This document shows positions 35,001 to 44,278 of a DNA stretch of 64,000 nucleotides, piece after piece; positions within the stretch are counted from its first letter, which is position 1; every line of letters starts with the position of its first letter. A program made the translations under genes and the position numbers. The notes beneath the pieces are model-generated. The model searched no databases and was not told the origin of the DNA. It saw only the letters and a program-made list of their open reading frames with translations. The DNA is from Ricordea florida. Its lineage: Eukaryota > Cnidaria > Anthozoa > Corallimorpharia > Ricordeidae. The stretch covers positions 22,528,285 through 22,592,284 of the forward strand of contig OX453287.1 in NCBI GenBank assembly GCA_949710005.1, written 5' to 3'.

Positions 35001-37890
35001 TGGAGATCACATGTTGTATTTTTCTCCCTCCATTTCCCTGCCCCTCCCCTTGCCTTTTTGTTTGACCTAGGTCCAGCTTTTGCACAGCCATTTTTTTGAA
35101 AAATTCACGAACATTTTTAAACCCAAATTTTAGAAGAAAAAGTGGTCTTGCAAGCCCAAGTGATATGGCGGAGGCTTGGCAAACCAATAGAGCTTCGTCA
35201 AAGCTATTAATAATGCCAAAAAGTTTGCTTCTAAATGGTAAAATTGTTCACGTGGGAGATGGGGCAAAGACCACTATGTGAACAGGCACACAGCTTTGGT
35301 AACAGTGGCCATATTTTTTCTAGATATGTCAATAAATAACTTTTCCGAGAATTAACCTTTAGTTTTTGCTCTGAAATTTTTCTTATTTAATTAATTTTTT
35401 TGGAAAAGCATACTGAAAAAGTAGGGTGCGTATTATATGTAGGTGCATGCTATACACGCATAAATACAGTAAAAATAAAAGTGTGGGAGACCACAGGTCA
35501 CCCACACTAGAAATGGATACATGTATTCACATTCAAAGACAAGACTGCAATGTTACCTGAGAATTCTTGATCAGATCTTTGTATAAGCTTAAACAGGTTT
35601 GATAGTCCTCAAGGCGATAGAACTAGAAACATAAAAATGTACCAACTTGAAAAGAACCAATTTGTACAAAAAGTTAGCATTCACAAAAACAATTATCCAA
35701 ATTACAGTAACAGAACAAATTATGGCAATTTAATGAAAACTTTTCATCAAACTATTTACCAACTGGAGACTCCACAGAGGAACTACTGTATGTGATAACG
35801 TGGACAGAACAAATGAAAATGATCAAAATCAGCTAAATTTTCATATACTGGTACATGTAGAGTTCCTAAATTAATAGGAGACTGGAATACTCTTTACCTA
35901 TCTTTACATTTTAGCACTTCACATGTATTTCTGAGGGATTATGAAAGCAAAAAGTCTCAGATTTTGCCCTGCCTGCAAGCTACAGTACATGTAATCTCAA
36001 TAAACAGGCAGCAAGTGCTGAGAATATTGCTGCTTTATTTTCCATACTTTACTTCCAGGAAGTAGAATGCCAAAGTGAAAAACCAAGTATAGGACCCAGG
36101 TTTCCTACGTATTAAATGGCAGAAATGATGCAAATGTAAATGAACACACACAATAGTTTCCCTTTTGAGTCTCCAATCTTACTATACTTACCAACTCTTT
36201 AAACTAAGCTTAAAAAAGAATGTTACACCAACTAAAAAGAATAAATGGTAATTTACATCTTGCAAGTGAGCACATAACTAATTCAGGACCTTTCAAATCA
36301 AAATAGATACACATGTATTTATTCCCTCACCACTTGAGCTTTTAACTCCTTTTCACGCTGAGTGGGACTGGGAATAGCAGTGAGAATCTCCAAGGCTTCT
36401 TTGGTTTTATTCAGACGATACAGACAGTATGCTCTCTCAAATGGCAGTTCAAGTGATACTCTGTAAAATGTACACAACAATGTTACTAATAAGTTAACTG
36501 CTGATGAAGCAAAAGCCTTGAACCTCATCATGCTAAAATTTTTACCAAGTATTTGTTTCATTAACCCTTTAAGCCCTGAGAGTGACTTTATAGATTTTAC
36601 TCTGGCTAATACCAAATGATTTAACTTGTTACAGGGAGACCTCTTAGGGCTTAAAGGGTTAACGGCCAGGCATTGGGCACAGTGACTGGTTGTGAAGATG
36701 ACTTTACCCGGTTACTTTCAACATCTCAACTAAAAGATCAAAACATAAATTTTCTTCAAGTGTACAACTGTGTAATGCATACGATGGTGCCAAATCTAGA
36801 TGCTCTTCTGATCCAAACTCTAATTAAACCCTTGAGGAAGCCATCTTAAGTACATACATATGCACTTTATTCGTCCCAAAAGGGCTTTTCAGAACAAAGA
36901 AGTTTACAAAAAGAAAAGGCTTGACTGGGATTTGTACCCATGACCCTACAAATGTTGTTCTAATGTTCACATTATTGGTCAAATTTTTAGTTGATCACAG
37001 AGATGTGGCCACTAATGGATAATAAACAAACTAGAGTAAAGCAAACTTCTGAATGTTTGACTGAGAAATAAATCTCTTCTATAAAATGATGAGTGAATTT
37101 TTTTAATTACATTGTTTTTGCAAAGAAAACAAAGAATAAACTGAACAGCAAGAAAACATCATGACGCACTATTTGGCCATAAGAAGGTAATTTTTTCTAC
37201 TTCATGCTGATCCAAGGAATGATGATTTTTGTCTTTACTGACGGGCCTTACATTTGGGCAGGGAACATTGCTGCTGTGTATTCTACTTCAATGTGAATGC
37301 AATTTAAGACAAATCTGGTAAAGTTAGTTACTAAACTTGAGCCATACTGAAAAAACTAGACAAAATTCTGATTTCGTCCTATAGTTCTTGAAAAGGAATC
37401 CAAGGAGTGAACAGTAACATGAGTTTACGGCTGCTACAACGAAAATGAATGAATGAGCGAAGGGTTACCCAATAATAAAATTAATACAGTACACATGGAA
37501 TTAATATTTCCTCATTAAAAAAATAATTAAGTTGTTATACGGCCGAAAATACAGAGAGTAATCAGTCTTTCGAACAAGATCTGCAAGATAGAAACTTACC
37601 CCTTCCTAGAAGCCGAGGCTATAACGTCAAGAGCTTCACGGAAAAGCGACTGTTGAATCAAGCAAACAACTTTACAATAAAACGCATCTCTGTCGTCAGG
37701 CTTTTCTTGTAAGACTGAAACAAAAAAAAAAATATACAATAGAAAATGTTTTCTTTTTCCATTATAAAGAAAGCATATACTTAAACTTACTCTTGTTGGC
37801 AATTTTCTGGGCCTTAGCGTAATTTCCATCCTTCCCAAGTCGATCTAATTCTGTGAACAGCTGAGGTACCGTGGGAGACGTGGCGGCCAT
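20416..37890 (-). CDS. SRP72: Signal recognition particle subunit SRP72, complete 22-exon gene
   Basis: SRP72 pairs with SRP68 on 7SL RNA in the particle that targets secretory proteins to the ER. Exons: 37791-37890, 37600-37714, 36331-36460, 35557-35622, 34211-34288, 33508-33619, 32597-32628, 31266-31309, 30511-30591, 30292-30349, 30052-30183, 28421-28549, 27754-27826, 27349-27413, 26118-26213, 25351-25460, 24638-24715, 23749-23895, 23238-23281, 21979-22092, 21368-21404, 20416-20584. All phases agree and total 2,010 nt, 669 residues, close to the human length from memory. TPR-type helices fill about residues 10-480 (for example DAFYCKVVCLIQQSLFREAL and DVFDSKKKVK). A basic segment precedes the RNA-binding motif (GKLPKNY...DPDPERWIPKRERSYY, from about 564), and the end is KKKKGGW. 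Intron 5 has a GC donor. A nested LTR element lies 34 bp before the ATG. Confidence 0.95.
20613..20963. mobile_element. Nested MITE-like elements (family A inside family B), unit 2
   Basis: The twin of 11825-12175, with the family A foldback at 20659-20779. It sits in intron 21 of the intact SRP72 gene, just upstream of the last exon's acceptor. Confidence 0.65.
22409..24342. mobile_element. SINE cluster in SRP72 introns, unit 2 copies
   Basis: Four twins of the unit 1 SINEs lie at about 22409-22540 (type 1, +), 22833-23024 (type 2, -), 23119-23223 (type 1, +, with an internal deletion in the tRNA-like head) and 24182-24342 (type 2, +). They fill introns 17-19 of the intact gene. The unit 1 twins carry the same insertions at the same places. 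Confidence 0.65.
25500..25677. mobile_element. MITE-like element with GGAATCC internal repeats
   Basis: Terminal inverted repeats of about 15 bp (AGTATATATCGCCCC at the left and the complement GGGGCGATATGTACT at the right) enclose a body built from degenerate copies of GGAATCC and GGAATCTG. No coding capacity. It lies just upstream of SRP72 exon 16, in intron 15. Confidence 0.6.
25858..26043. mobile_element. MITE-like element, family B
   Basis: The sequence shares TGTGGGGATAGTTTCTAAAG, a GGGGAATTGAAACACAAG stretch, GTTATACCACCGTAA and CTTCGAGCGTTAGCCCTT with the palindromic copy at 58985-59275. Its ends contain CACAAGAAATTGG and the complement CCAATTTCTTGTG. A GACT microsatellite lies just before it (25794-25815). 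It is within SRP72 intron 15. Confidence 0.65.
26291..26329. repeat. (AAT)n microsatellite
   Basis: About thirteen AAT units in SRP72 intron 14. Confidence 0.9.
28664..28921. mobile_element. MITE-like element with TTACGCGGGATG termini
   Basis: A perfect 12-bp inverted pair, TTACGCGGGATG at 28664-28675 and CATCCCGCGTAA at 28910-28921, encloses 234 bp without coding potential in SRP72 intron 11. The size and termini fit a non-autonomous DNA transposon. No target-site duplication is obvious. Confidence 0.55.
31530..32310 (-). mobile_element. Degenerate LINE fragment (3' end of reverse transcriptase)
   Basis: On the minus strand, pieces in shifting frames read as the C-terminal part of a non-LTR reverse transcriptase: NNQPISRVEHARSLGL, KLQNRAARVILQG, SINGLAPVYLYELF, then NSLPESIRAIRSIGNFKKEI. 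Stops and frameshifts separate them, so it is dead. The 3' end has a TAG/CTA microsatellite near 31550. It lies in SRP72 intron 7. Confidence 0.75.
33620..35556. other. SRP72 introns 4 and 5, no other gene
   Basis: AT-rich intron sequence around exon 5 (34211-34288). Short open frames here show no family features. The GC donor of intron 5 is at 34205-34210. Confidence 0.6.
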
Positions 37891-37924
37891 TTTGAGAAAC
37901 AAAAACGAATCAGAAGTCAGCGGT

Positions 37925-38058
37925 TGTGATATAAATGTGTCAAGTAAGACTCTCCCCTCCCTAGCTAGTCATAATATGCGGATGTATGTCACGTGACAAA
38001 GCACGAGGAATAAGCACATTTCACTTGTCAGCCATCTTGACTGTTCACTTATTTTACA
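37925..38058 (+). repeat. 5' LTR of the gypsy element
   Basis: It has TG...CA termini and is 134 bp. It differs from the 3' LTR at two positions (GCGGATG versus GCTGATG, and AATAAGCAC versus AATAAACAC). It lies 34 bp before the SRP72 ATG in opposite orientation. Confidence 0.92.
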
Positions 38059-38073
38059 TGGTGTCAGGAGTGG

Positions 38074-38317
38074 GATGAAAGATGTGAAGAGTTCCAGAAT
38101 GAGACCAAGAGAGACCCAGAGCTACAGTCAGTTCTTGCCATGGTCAAAAATGGATGGCCAGACACAAAACCAGAAGTCCCCACAGAGGCAAGACCCTACT
38201 GGACATTCCGAGATGAACTTGCAGCAGCAGACGGGCTGCTCTTCAAAGGGACACGCCTTATTGTACCAAAGATACTAGGACCTGAAATGCTCCGCCAGAT
38301 CCACAAGAGTCATCTCG
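38074..38317 (+). pseudogene. Gypsy pol fragment before the BEL/Pao insertion
   Basis: The frame starting at 38074 reads as the segment between RNase H and integrase of gypsy pol (for example DPELQSVLAMVKNGW and FKGTRLIVPK) and ends inside the integrase zinc-binding motif at IHKSHL. The BEL/Pao element interrupts the frame there, and the remainder resumes after 44278. There is no start codon of its own near the primer-binding site in this frame; the first methionine is at 38140. Confidence 0.85.
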
Positions 38318-38597
38318 TGACGGGAATTATTCCGTGATTAGATTCCTAAGTCAATTAAGATAGTGTCAGTATTGACATATGACAGCTTTGGTGGCTCACC
38401 ATGGAGAAAGATGACCTTACCTTTCAATCATAGTATCGCGTATCATAAAGAGTTCTTGTTTTTAGTGCACGCGGGACGCGAGGAGAGTGATTACGCAGTT
38501 GTTATGTAGTGAGTTTGTGAGAGAAATATTCGGCGAAATAAACGGGAAATTTAATAAGTTCGGAATATTGCGGTGGATTACTAGCCCATTTCCGAAA
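38318..38597 (+). repeat. 5' LTR of the BEL/Pao element
   Basis: Starts TGACGGGAATTATTCC. It ends CCGAAA or one base later; the last base is ambiguous because of the target sequence. Confidence 0.9.
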
Positions 38598-38674
38598 CAG
38601 TGGCACCTCCGACGGGACACAGGTTAAATTAATCGAAGAACCGGCAACAGACATTCGGGAGTTACGAAACAACA

Positions 38675-41600
38675 ATGGAAGCACTCATTAAGGAGATCGA
38701 TACCAAAGTCAAACTGTTGGAGCTAACCGAAGCTAAAACCAAAGGAATCCTAGCGGGAGGAAACGTCGAGACGATCGACAGACATCTAGATGCCCTTAGA
38801 AAGCTGTCTAAGGAAGTGGATGACCTGAAGATTCAGGTGGAACAAGCGAAAATCTCCAAAGGAGACACGCTACAAGAGGTCACCACGTGGAGTAGTGAAG
38901 TTGAAATGAAACTCGCAAGCGTCGATGAAGGCGTTGTGCGGGGTGGGAAACGTCTGAACGACATCAGAAGGGAGGCCAGCAAAGCCGGCAAAGAGGTCGA
39001 AGAAGCTGCATTACATCAACAAAGGAAGGAGCAATTGGAGTTCGAACGCGCGCGACTCGAGCTCAAATTAGAATATGACAAGAAGATGGCAGATGTAAAC
39101 AAAGGCAAGAAACCAGATTCTAAGGGAGACACAGCGAAACTACCCAAGTTGACCATAACTAAGTTCAACGGGACTTACGAAGGTTGGTTGTCTTTCTGGA
39201 ACAAGTTCTGCGCAGAAGTCGACTCGGCAGATATAGCGTCCGTTACCAAGTTTGCTTATCTGAAAGAGCTAGTCGACCCGAAAGTGCGGGCGGAAATCGA
39301 CGGGCTACCATTCTCGAGCGAAGGTTATCAGCGCGCGAAGAATATCCTACAATCAGAGTATGGAAAAGAGTCAGAGATCGTCAACGCCTATATCAACAAT
39401 ATTATGGGATTGCCAGTGATCGCAAGTTCTAATCCGAAGAGAGTGGACGAGTTTTACAAGAAGCTGTTATATAACGTGCAGAGCTTGGAAACTCTCGGGA
39501 AATTGCGTGACGTGACAGGAAATGTAAGATCGGTATTGGAGAAGTTGAAGGGGATAAAAGCAGATCTAGTGCGTGGTCAAAGTGGCTGGCAAGAGTGGGA
39601 TTTTGTACAACTGGTTCAAGCCTTAAAGCAATGGAGAGAAATTAACCCGGTGGAGGATAGCGAAAGTCCGAATTCGCACACGCGCGCGAAGTCCTTCCAC
39701 GCACATGAACGAGTACGTGGGTGTGCCTACTGTGGCAACAGTGAGCACAGAGAGAATGATTGCACCAAATATGCCACACTGGACGAGCGGAAGAGGTTAT
39801 TGAGTTCCAAGCGCCTCTGTTTCAACTGTGTTGCTGGAAAACACCGGGCTGCTGACTGCAAGAGTCGCTCAACCTGCAAAAATTGTGGTCAGCGGCACCA
39901 CACATCTATTTGTGACAAGGCAACCCAGCTGTTGACAGCTACGTGCTCTGGTTATAGCGCCGTCGTGTACCCAGTCGTAATCGTTGATGTGGAGGGAGTG
40001 AGATGCCGTGCACTATTGGACACCGGGGCGGGGAGCTCTTATGCGTCAGCAGCGCTGCTCGACCGTATTGGTGCGAGACCTGGAAAACGACAAGTGCGAA
40101 GAATCGAAATGATGCTGGGAGTCGCTACTCGGGAGGTGGAGATCACAAGTGTGAGTGTGGAAAATCTCAACGGAGATTTTCAGCTGACAATAGAGGTCAC
40201 ACGTGTGGAAAAACCGACATTGGTGGAACTTGACAACCCAAACTACAGTGACATTCTCGAGCGCTATAGTCATCTGAAGGGAGTGAAGATGGATGATAGT
40301 GATACGAAAGCACTGTTACCCGTACACCTAATCCTTGGAGCCAGTGAGTTTGCTCAGATCAAGACAAAGCAAGCACCACGTGTCGGAAGCCCTGGAGAGC
40401 CAGTGGCTGAGATGACAAGGTTTGGCTGGACCATCATGCACCCGGGGAAGGAACCAGACCTCTCTAGGATGCTTTTGACGCAGACATCCCAGGTAGACTA
40501 CGAGAAGCTGTGTCAGCTCGATGTACTGGGGCTTCAAGATCCTCCTCTTGGAGATCAGGAACAAGTGTACCTCGAGTTCAAGGAGCAATTGCAGCGCAGC
40601 CCAGAGGGGTGGTACCAAACGGGGCTCCCGTGGAAAGGCAACCATCCAACCCTCCCAAGTAACGAAGGAGGCAGTCTTCGAAGGCTAGATTCGTTACTGC
40701 GGAAGCTGGAACGGTCTGACCTCCTGGATCGTTATGACCAGGTGATACGAGAGCAGCTTGAAGAGGGGATAGTGGAGCGAGTATCAGGTCAACCAGTGGG
40801 AGTGGAATTCTACATCCCTCACAAAGCTGTAGTGAGAGAGGCAGCGGAGAGTACCAAGCTCCGCATTGTGTATGATGCCTCAGCCCGAGCTTCAGAGAGG
40901 GCTCCATCGCTCAACGAGTGCCTTCACGCGGGACCTCCGTTGCAGAACAAGCTATGGGCAGTGTTGGTTCGAGCACGTTTCCACCCTGTAGCTTTAACCG
41001 GTGACATAAAGCAAGCGTTTTTGCAAGTCCGTATACGCAAGGAAGACAGAGATGCTATGCGATTCCACTGGATTACCGACTTAGAGTCCAGGCGAGTGGA
41101 GGTACTGCGGTTTACGAGAGCGCTATTTGGCTTGGCGCCATCGCCGTTTCTTCTGGGGGGAGTAATCAAGCAGCACCTGGAAGCCTGCCGTGTTGAGCTC
41201 CCGGATCTGGTGAGACAAATAGAGAAGAGTTTGTATGTAGACGACCTTATCAGTGGTGGACCCTCCGTGCAAGCGGCCCTTGAAGTTAAAGATGGTGCCA
41301 CCAATTTGTTAGGTCAAGCTTCATTCAAGCTACACAAGTGGCATTCAAATGTACCGGAAGTGGAGTCTCCTTTTGAGTCGCTTAGCGGAGACACTACGTT
41401 CGCAAAGAATCAGTTGGGTGCTCCTCAAAAGGGAGGGGGCTCCATTCTCGGGCTCCCATGGAATAAGAAGCAAGACACTATAGAAGTTAAGTTCCCAACT
41501 GACCGTGCCCAAGTAACGAAGAGAGGGATACTGGCGAAGATAGCGAGAGTGTACGACCCATTGGGACTCGTAGCACCCATGACGCTGGGCGGGAAACTAT

Positions 41601-43846
41601 TATACCGAGACGCGTGTGAGCTGAAAACGGCATGGGATGCTCAACTTCCAGGTCAACTGGCAACCAAGTGGACGAGATGGGAGGCACGGCTGCCTGTGAG
41701 CGTCTCCGCACCCAGAGCCATACCTCAACATCGTGAGGAGATCACTGATATTGTGCTGCATTGTTTCGGCGACGCGAGCAAAGAAGGCGTTTCTGCTGCA
41801 GTGTACGGCGTCATATCGCAGCCATCCGGAAATAGTGTCGGGTTGATAGCAGCCAAAGCCAGACTGGCGAAGCAAGGCCTGACCATTCCCCGCCTCGAGT
41901 TGGTCTCGGGTCACATGGCGTGCAACCTCATCATGAATGTTAAAGAAGCACTAGAGGGATTTCCGGTTGGAGAGATGTTCTGCTGGTTAGATAGCAGTGT
42001 AGCGTTGCATTGGATTAAAGGAGGAGGGAGTTACAAACAGTTCGTGAGCAACCGAGTCCACAAGATCAAGCAGCATGAAGAAGTGAAATGGCGTCATGTG
42101 GGCACTAAAGACAACCCAGCAGACCTCGGAAGTCGAAGCAGGAGCATCGAAAACGAAGAGTTATGGTGGAGAGGGCCTGAATGGCTACCAGATCGAGAGC
42201 GATGGCCAGCCGACATTGAAACAACAGCCACAGCAGAGAGTCAGGCGGAAGCAAAGGTGGTACGAGAAATATTCGCTGTGGCGCAGGTTCAGACAGACAT
42301 CAGAGATGACCTGCTGGCTAAGTTCAGCTTATGGAAAACCCTGAGAGTGTGCGCTTGGATTGCACGTTTCATTCACAACCTGCGGAGCGTCAAGGCCGGC
42401 AGATCCAAGGGACCACTCACGACAGACGAGATCAACAAACAGCAACTCTTGTGGCTTAAGAGAGTACAGGACAGTTCACAGGGAACTGAGTGGTTCGAAG
42501 ACCATCGTCTACAACTTAACCTTCAGAAGAATGCAGCTGGGTTGCTTGTGTGCCGAGGGCGGATCCAGGGAGACTACCCGATATATGTGCCCGATTCTCA
42601 CCCGTTTGCAGACAAGATGGTTGCAGAAGCACATCTAACCACACTTCACGGGGGAGTGGGCCTCACAATGGCAAAGATTCGTGACAAATATTGGATCCCA
42701 AGGTTGCGACGCCTTGCAAAGAGGGTTGTTAAGGCTTGTAACGGTTGCACGCGTTTCCACACCTCAGCCTTCGCCACCCCGCCACCGGGACAGCTACCAA
42801 GAGATCGCACCGAAGGGAAAAATGCATTTCAGGTCATAGGAGTGGACTTCGCCGGACCGCTGAAATACAGGAAGCAGAGAAACCAAGAAGGGAAAGCCTA
42901 CATAACGCTTTACTCTTGCAGCCTGACCAGAGGTGTTTATCTTGAGGTGCTATCCAGTCTAGAGACCGAAGAGTTCCTTCGAAGCCTGAAACGATTTATC
43001 GCCCGACGTGGCCGGCCAGAGAAGATTTACTCAGATAACGGGGGTACCTTTGTGGCGGCCGCTAAATGGCTCCGGAGAGTGATGACTGATGAGCGCCTCA
43101 ACGAATTCCTCTCCCGCAAGGGAATTAAGTGGCAATTTAACCTGAGCAGAGCACCCTGGTGGGGGGGACAATTTGAGCGAATGGTTGGTCTCGTGAAGAG
43201 GAGTCTGCATAAAACTATTGGAAACGGATTCCTGACCTGGACGGAGTTGGAGGAGGTCATACTTGACGTAGAAGTCGCCATCAACAACCGACCTCTGAGT
43301 TACGTAGAGGACGATGTACAACTGCCAATCTTGACCCCCAACTCCCTGTTATTTGGTCAGCCAAATGCACTACCCGAGTTGGAACCGCATCACTTGGAAG
43401 ACAGGGATTTACGTAAGCGAGCGAGGTACCTCAGGAGATGCAAGGAGGCCGTCTGGAAGCGATGGACGGGGGAGTACGTCAGGGGTCTCCGTGAACGTCA
43501 CAGCCAAAAGAATTCCGGGATACCACACGCCCCAAGTGTTGGCGAGATCGTGCTGATAAATTCGGACGAAAAGAATCGTGCAAAGTGGAAGATCGGAATC
43601 GTTGTGGAGCTTATCAAGGGGCGCGATGATGTTGTACGGGCAGCGAAGCTGCGCACAGGCACTTCGCATATAGAGCGGGCAGTGCAACAGTTATACCCAT
43701 TGGAACTGTCCTGTGACCAACCGGGAAACAGAGGCGGACCAACCGAGCTGCGCATTGAGGCGCCAGAATTTAGGCCTACCCGGGATGCCGCCGTCGCTGC
43801 TAATCTACGGATTCGTGACGTAGTGCAGAATGAATCCCAACTGTAG
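38675..43846 (+). CDS. BEL/Pao Gag-Pol polyprotein
   Basis: An intact 1,723-residue polyprotein. Order: a coiled-coil and charged gag-like N terminus (about 1-330); zinc knuckles (about 350-415, with CAYCGNSEHRENDC, CFNCVAGKHRAADC and CKNCGQRHHTSIC); an aspartic protease with active site LLDTGAGSS near 448; reverse transcriptase with VYDASA near 732, TGDIKQAFLQV and the catalytic YVDD near 854; an RNase H-like domain starting CFGDASKEG near 1031 with CWLDSSVALHWI; an integrase zinc-binding HHCC site (about 1319-1362); the integrase core with D in GVDFAGP, D in YSDNGGTF and E in GGQFERMVG; and a C-terminal domain of the kind typical of BEL/Pao elements. All catalytic residues are in place. The start at 38675 follows the primer-binding site by about 60 bp. 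Confidence 0.95.
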   Translation: MEALIKEIDTKVKLLELTEAKTKGILAGGNVETIDRHLDALRKLSKEVDDLKIQVEQAKISKGDTLQEVTTWSSEVEMKLASVDEGVVRGGKRLNDIRREASKAGKEVEEAALHQQRKEQLEFERARLELKLEYDKKMADVNKGKKPDSKGDTAKLPKLTITKFNGTYEGWLSFWNKFCAEVDSADIASVTKFAYLKELVDPKVRAEIDGLPFSSEGYQRAKNILQSEYGKESEIVNAYINNIMGLPVIASSNPKRVDEFYKKLLYNVQSLETLGKLRDVTGNVRSVLEKLKGIKADLVRGQSGWQEWDFVQLVQALKQWREINPVEDSESPNSHTRAKSFHAHERVRGCAYCGNSEHRENDCTKYATLDERKRLLSSKRLCFNCVAGKHRAADCKSRSTCKNCGQRHHTSICDKATQLLTATCSGYSAVVYPVVIVDVEGVRCRALLDTGAGSSYASAALLDRIGARPGKRQVRRIEMMLGVATREVEITSVSVENLNGDFQLTIEVTRVEKPTLVELDNPNYSDILERYSHLKGVKMDDSDTKALLPVHLILGASEFAQIKTKQAPRVGSPGEPVAEMTRFGWTIMHPGKEPDLSRMLLTQTSQVDYEKLCQLDVLGLQDPPLGDQEQVYLEFKEQLQRSPEGWYQTGLPWKGNHPTLPSNEGGSLRRLDSLLRKLERSDLLDRYDQVIREQLEEGIVERVSGQPVGVEFYIPHKAVVREAAESTKLRIVYDASARASERAPSLNECLHAGPPLQNKLWAVLVRARFHPVALTGDIKQAFLQVRIRKEDRDAMRFHWITDLESRRVEVLRFTRALFGLAPSPFLLGGVIKQHLEACRVELPDLVRQIEKSLYVDDLISGGPSVQAALEVKDGATNLLGQASFKLHKWHSNVPEVESPFESLSGDTTFAKNQLGAPQKGGGSILGLPWNKKQDTIEVKFPTDRAQVTKRGILAKIARVYDPLGLVAPMTLGGKLLYRDACELKTAWDAQLPGQLATKWTRWEARLPVSVSAPRAIPQHREEITDIVLHCFGDASKEGVSAAVYGVISQPSGNSVGLIAAKARLAKQGLTIPRLELVSGHMACNLIMNVKEALEGFPVGEMFCWLDSSVALHWIKGGGSYKQFVSNRVHKIKQHEEVKWRHVGTKDNPADLGSRSRSIENEELWWRGPEWLPDRERWPADIETTATAESQAEAKVVREIFAVAQVQTDIRDDLLAKFSLWKTLRVCAWIARFIHNLRSVKAGRSKGPLTTDEINKQQLLWLKRVQDSSQGTEWFEDHRLQLNLQKNAAGLLVCRGRIQGDYPIYVPDSHPFADKMVAEAHLTTLHGGVGLTMAKIRDKYWIPRLRRLAKRVVKACNGCTRFHTSAFATPPPGQLPRDRTEGKNAFQVIGVDFAGPLKYRKQRNQEGKAYITLYSCSLTRGVYLEVLSSLETEEFLRSLKRFIARRGRPEKIYSDNGGTFVAAAKWLRRVMTDERLNEFLSRKGIKWQFNLSRAPWWGGQFERMVGLVKRSLHKTIGNGFLTWTELEEVILDVEVAINNRPLSYVEDDVQLPILTPNSLLFGQPNALPELEPHHLEDRDLRKRARYLRRCKEAVWKRWTGEYVRGLRERHSQKNSGIPHAPSVGEIVLINSDEKNRAKWKIGIVVELIKGRDDVVRAAKLRTGTSHIERAVQQLYPLELSCDQPGNRGGPTELRIEAPEFRPTRDAAVAANLRIRDVVQNESQL

Positions 43847-43998
43847 AAGGCTAGAAACTCTGTGACAGACAAAGGGCAATGTTCTGCCCTATCGTGAATA
43901 TCGTTGTTGTTTTTCGTTTCGTTATATCGGTTTCGTATGAACTTTGAACTCTGAACAATTCTTGTGTTTATCTCCTTTGGAGGTAAACAGGGGGAGTG

Positions 43999-44278
43999 TG
44001 ACGGGAATTATTCCGTGATTAGATTCCTAAGTCAATTAAGATAGTGTCAGTATTGACATATGACAGCTTTGGTGGCTCACCATGGAGAAAGATGACCTTA
44101 CCTTTCAATCATAGTATCGCGTATCATAAAGAGTTCTTGTTTTTAGTGCACGCGGGACGCGAGGAGAGTGATTACGCAGTTGTTATGTAGTGAGTTTGTG
44201 AGAGAAATATTCGGCGAAATAAACGGGAAATTTAATAAGTTCGGAATATTGCGGTGGATTACTAGCCCATTTCCGAAA
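43999..44278 (+). repeat. 3' LTR of the BEL/Pao element
   Basis: Identical by eye to 38318-38597. An open frame beginning at an ATG at 44168 inside this LTR runs on into the gypsy integrase. Confidence 0.92.

Larger units (their letters stand above)
38318..44278 (+). mobile_element. BEL/Pao LTR retrotransposon, intact and very young
   Basis: Two 280-bp LTRs (38318-38597 and 43999-44278) appear identical base for base, which indicates a recent insertion. The target duplication is CTCG (38314-38317 and 44279-44282). A primer-binding site starting TGGCACCTCC begins 3 bp after the 5' LTR, and a purine tract (ACAGGGGGAG) precedes the 3' LTR. One open reading frame of 1,723 codons fills the interior. 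The element is complete by sequence and lies in the integrase frame of an older gypsy copy. Confidence 0.95.

Noticed and set aside
40924-41304. Antisense open frames across the BEL/Pao polyprotein and the polymerase gene
   Set aside because: They are shadows of strongly coding opposite frames and show no family motif.
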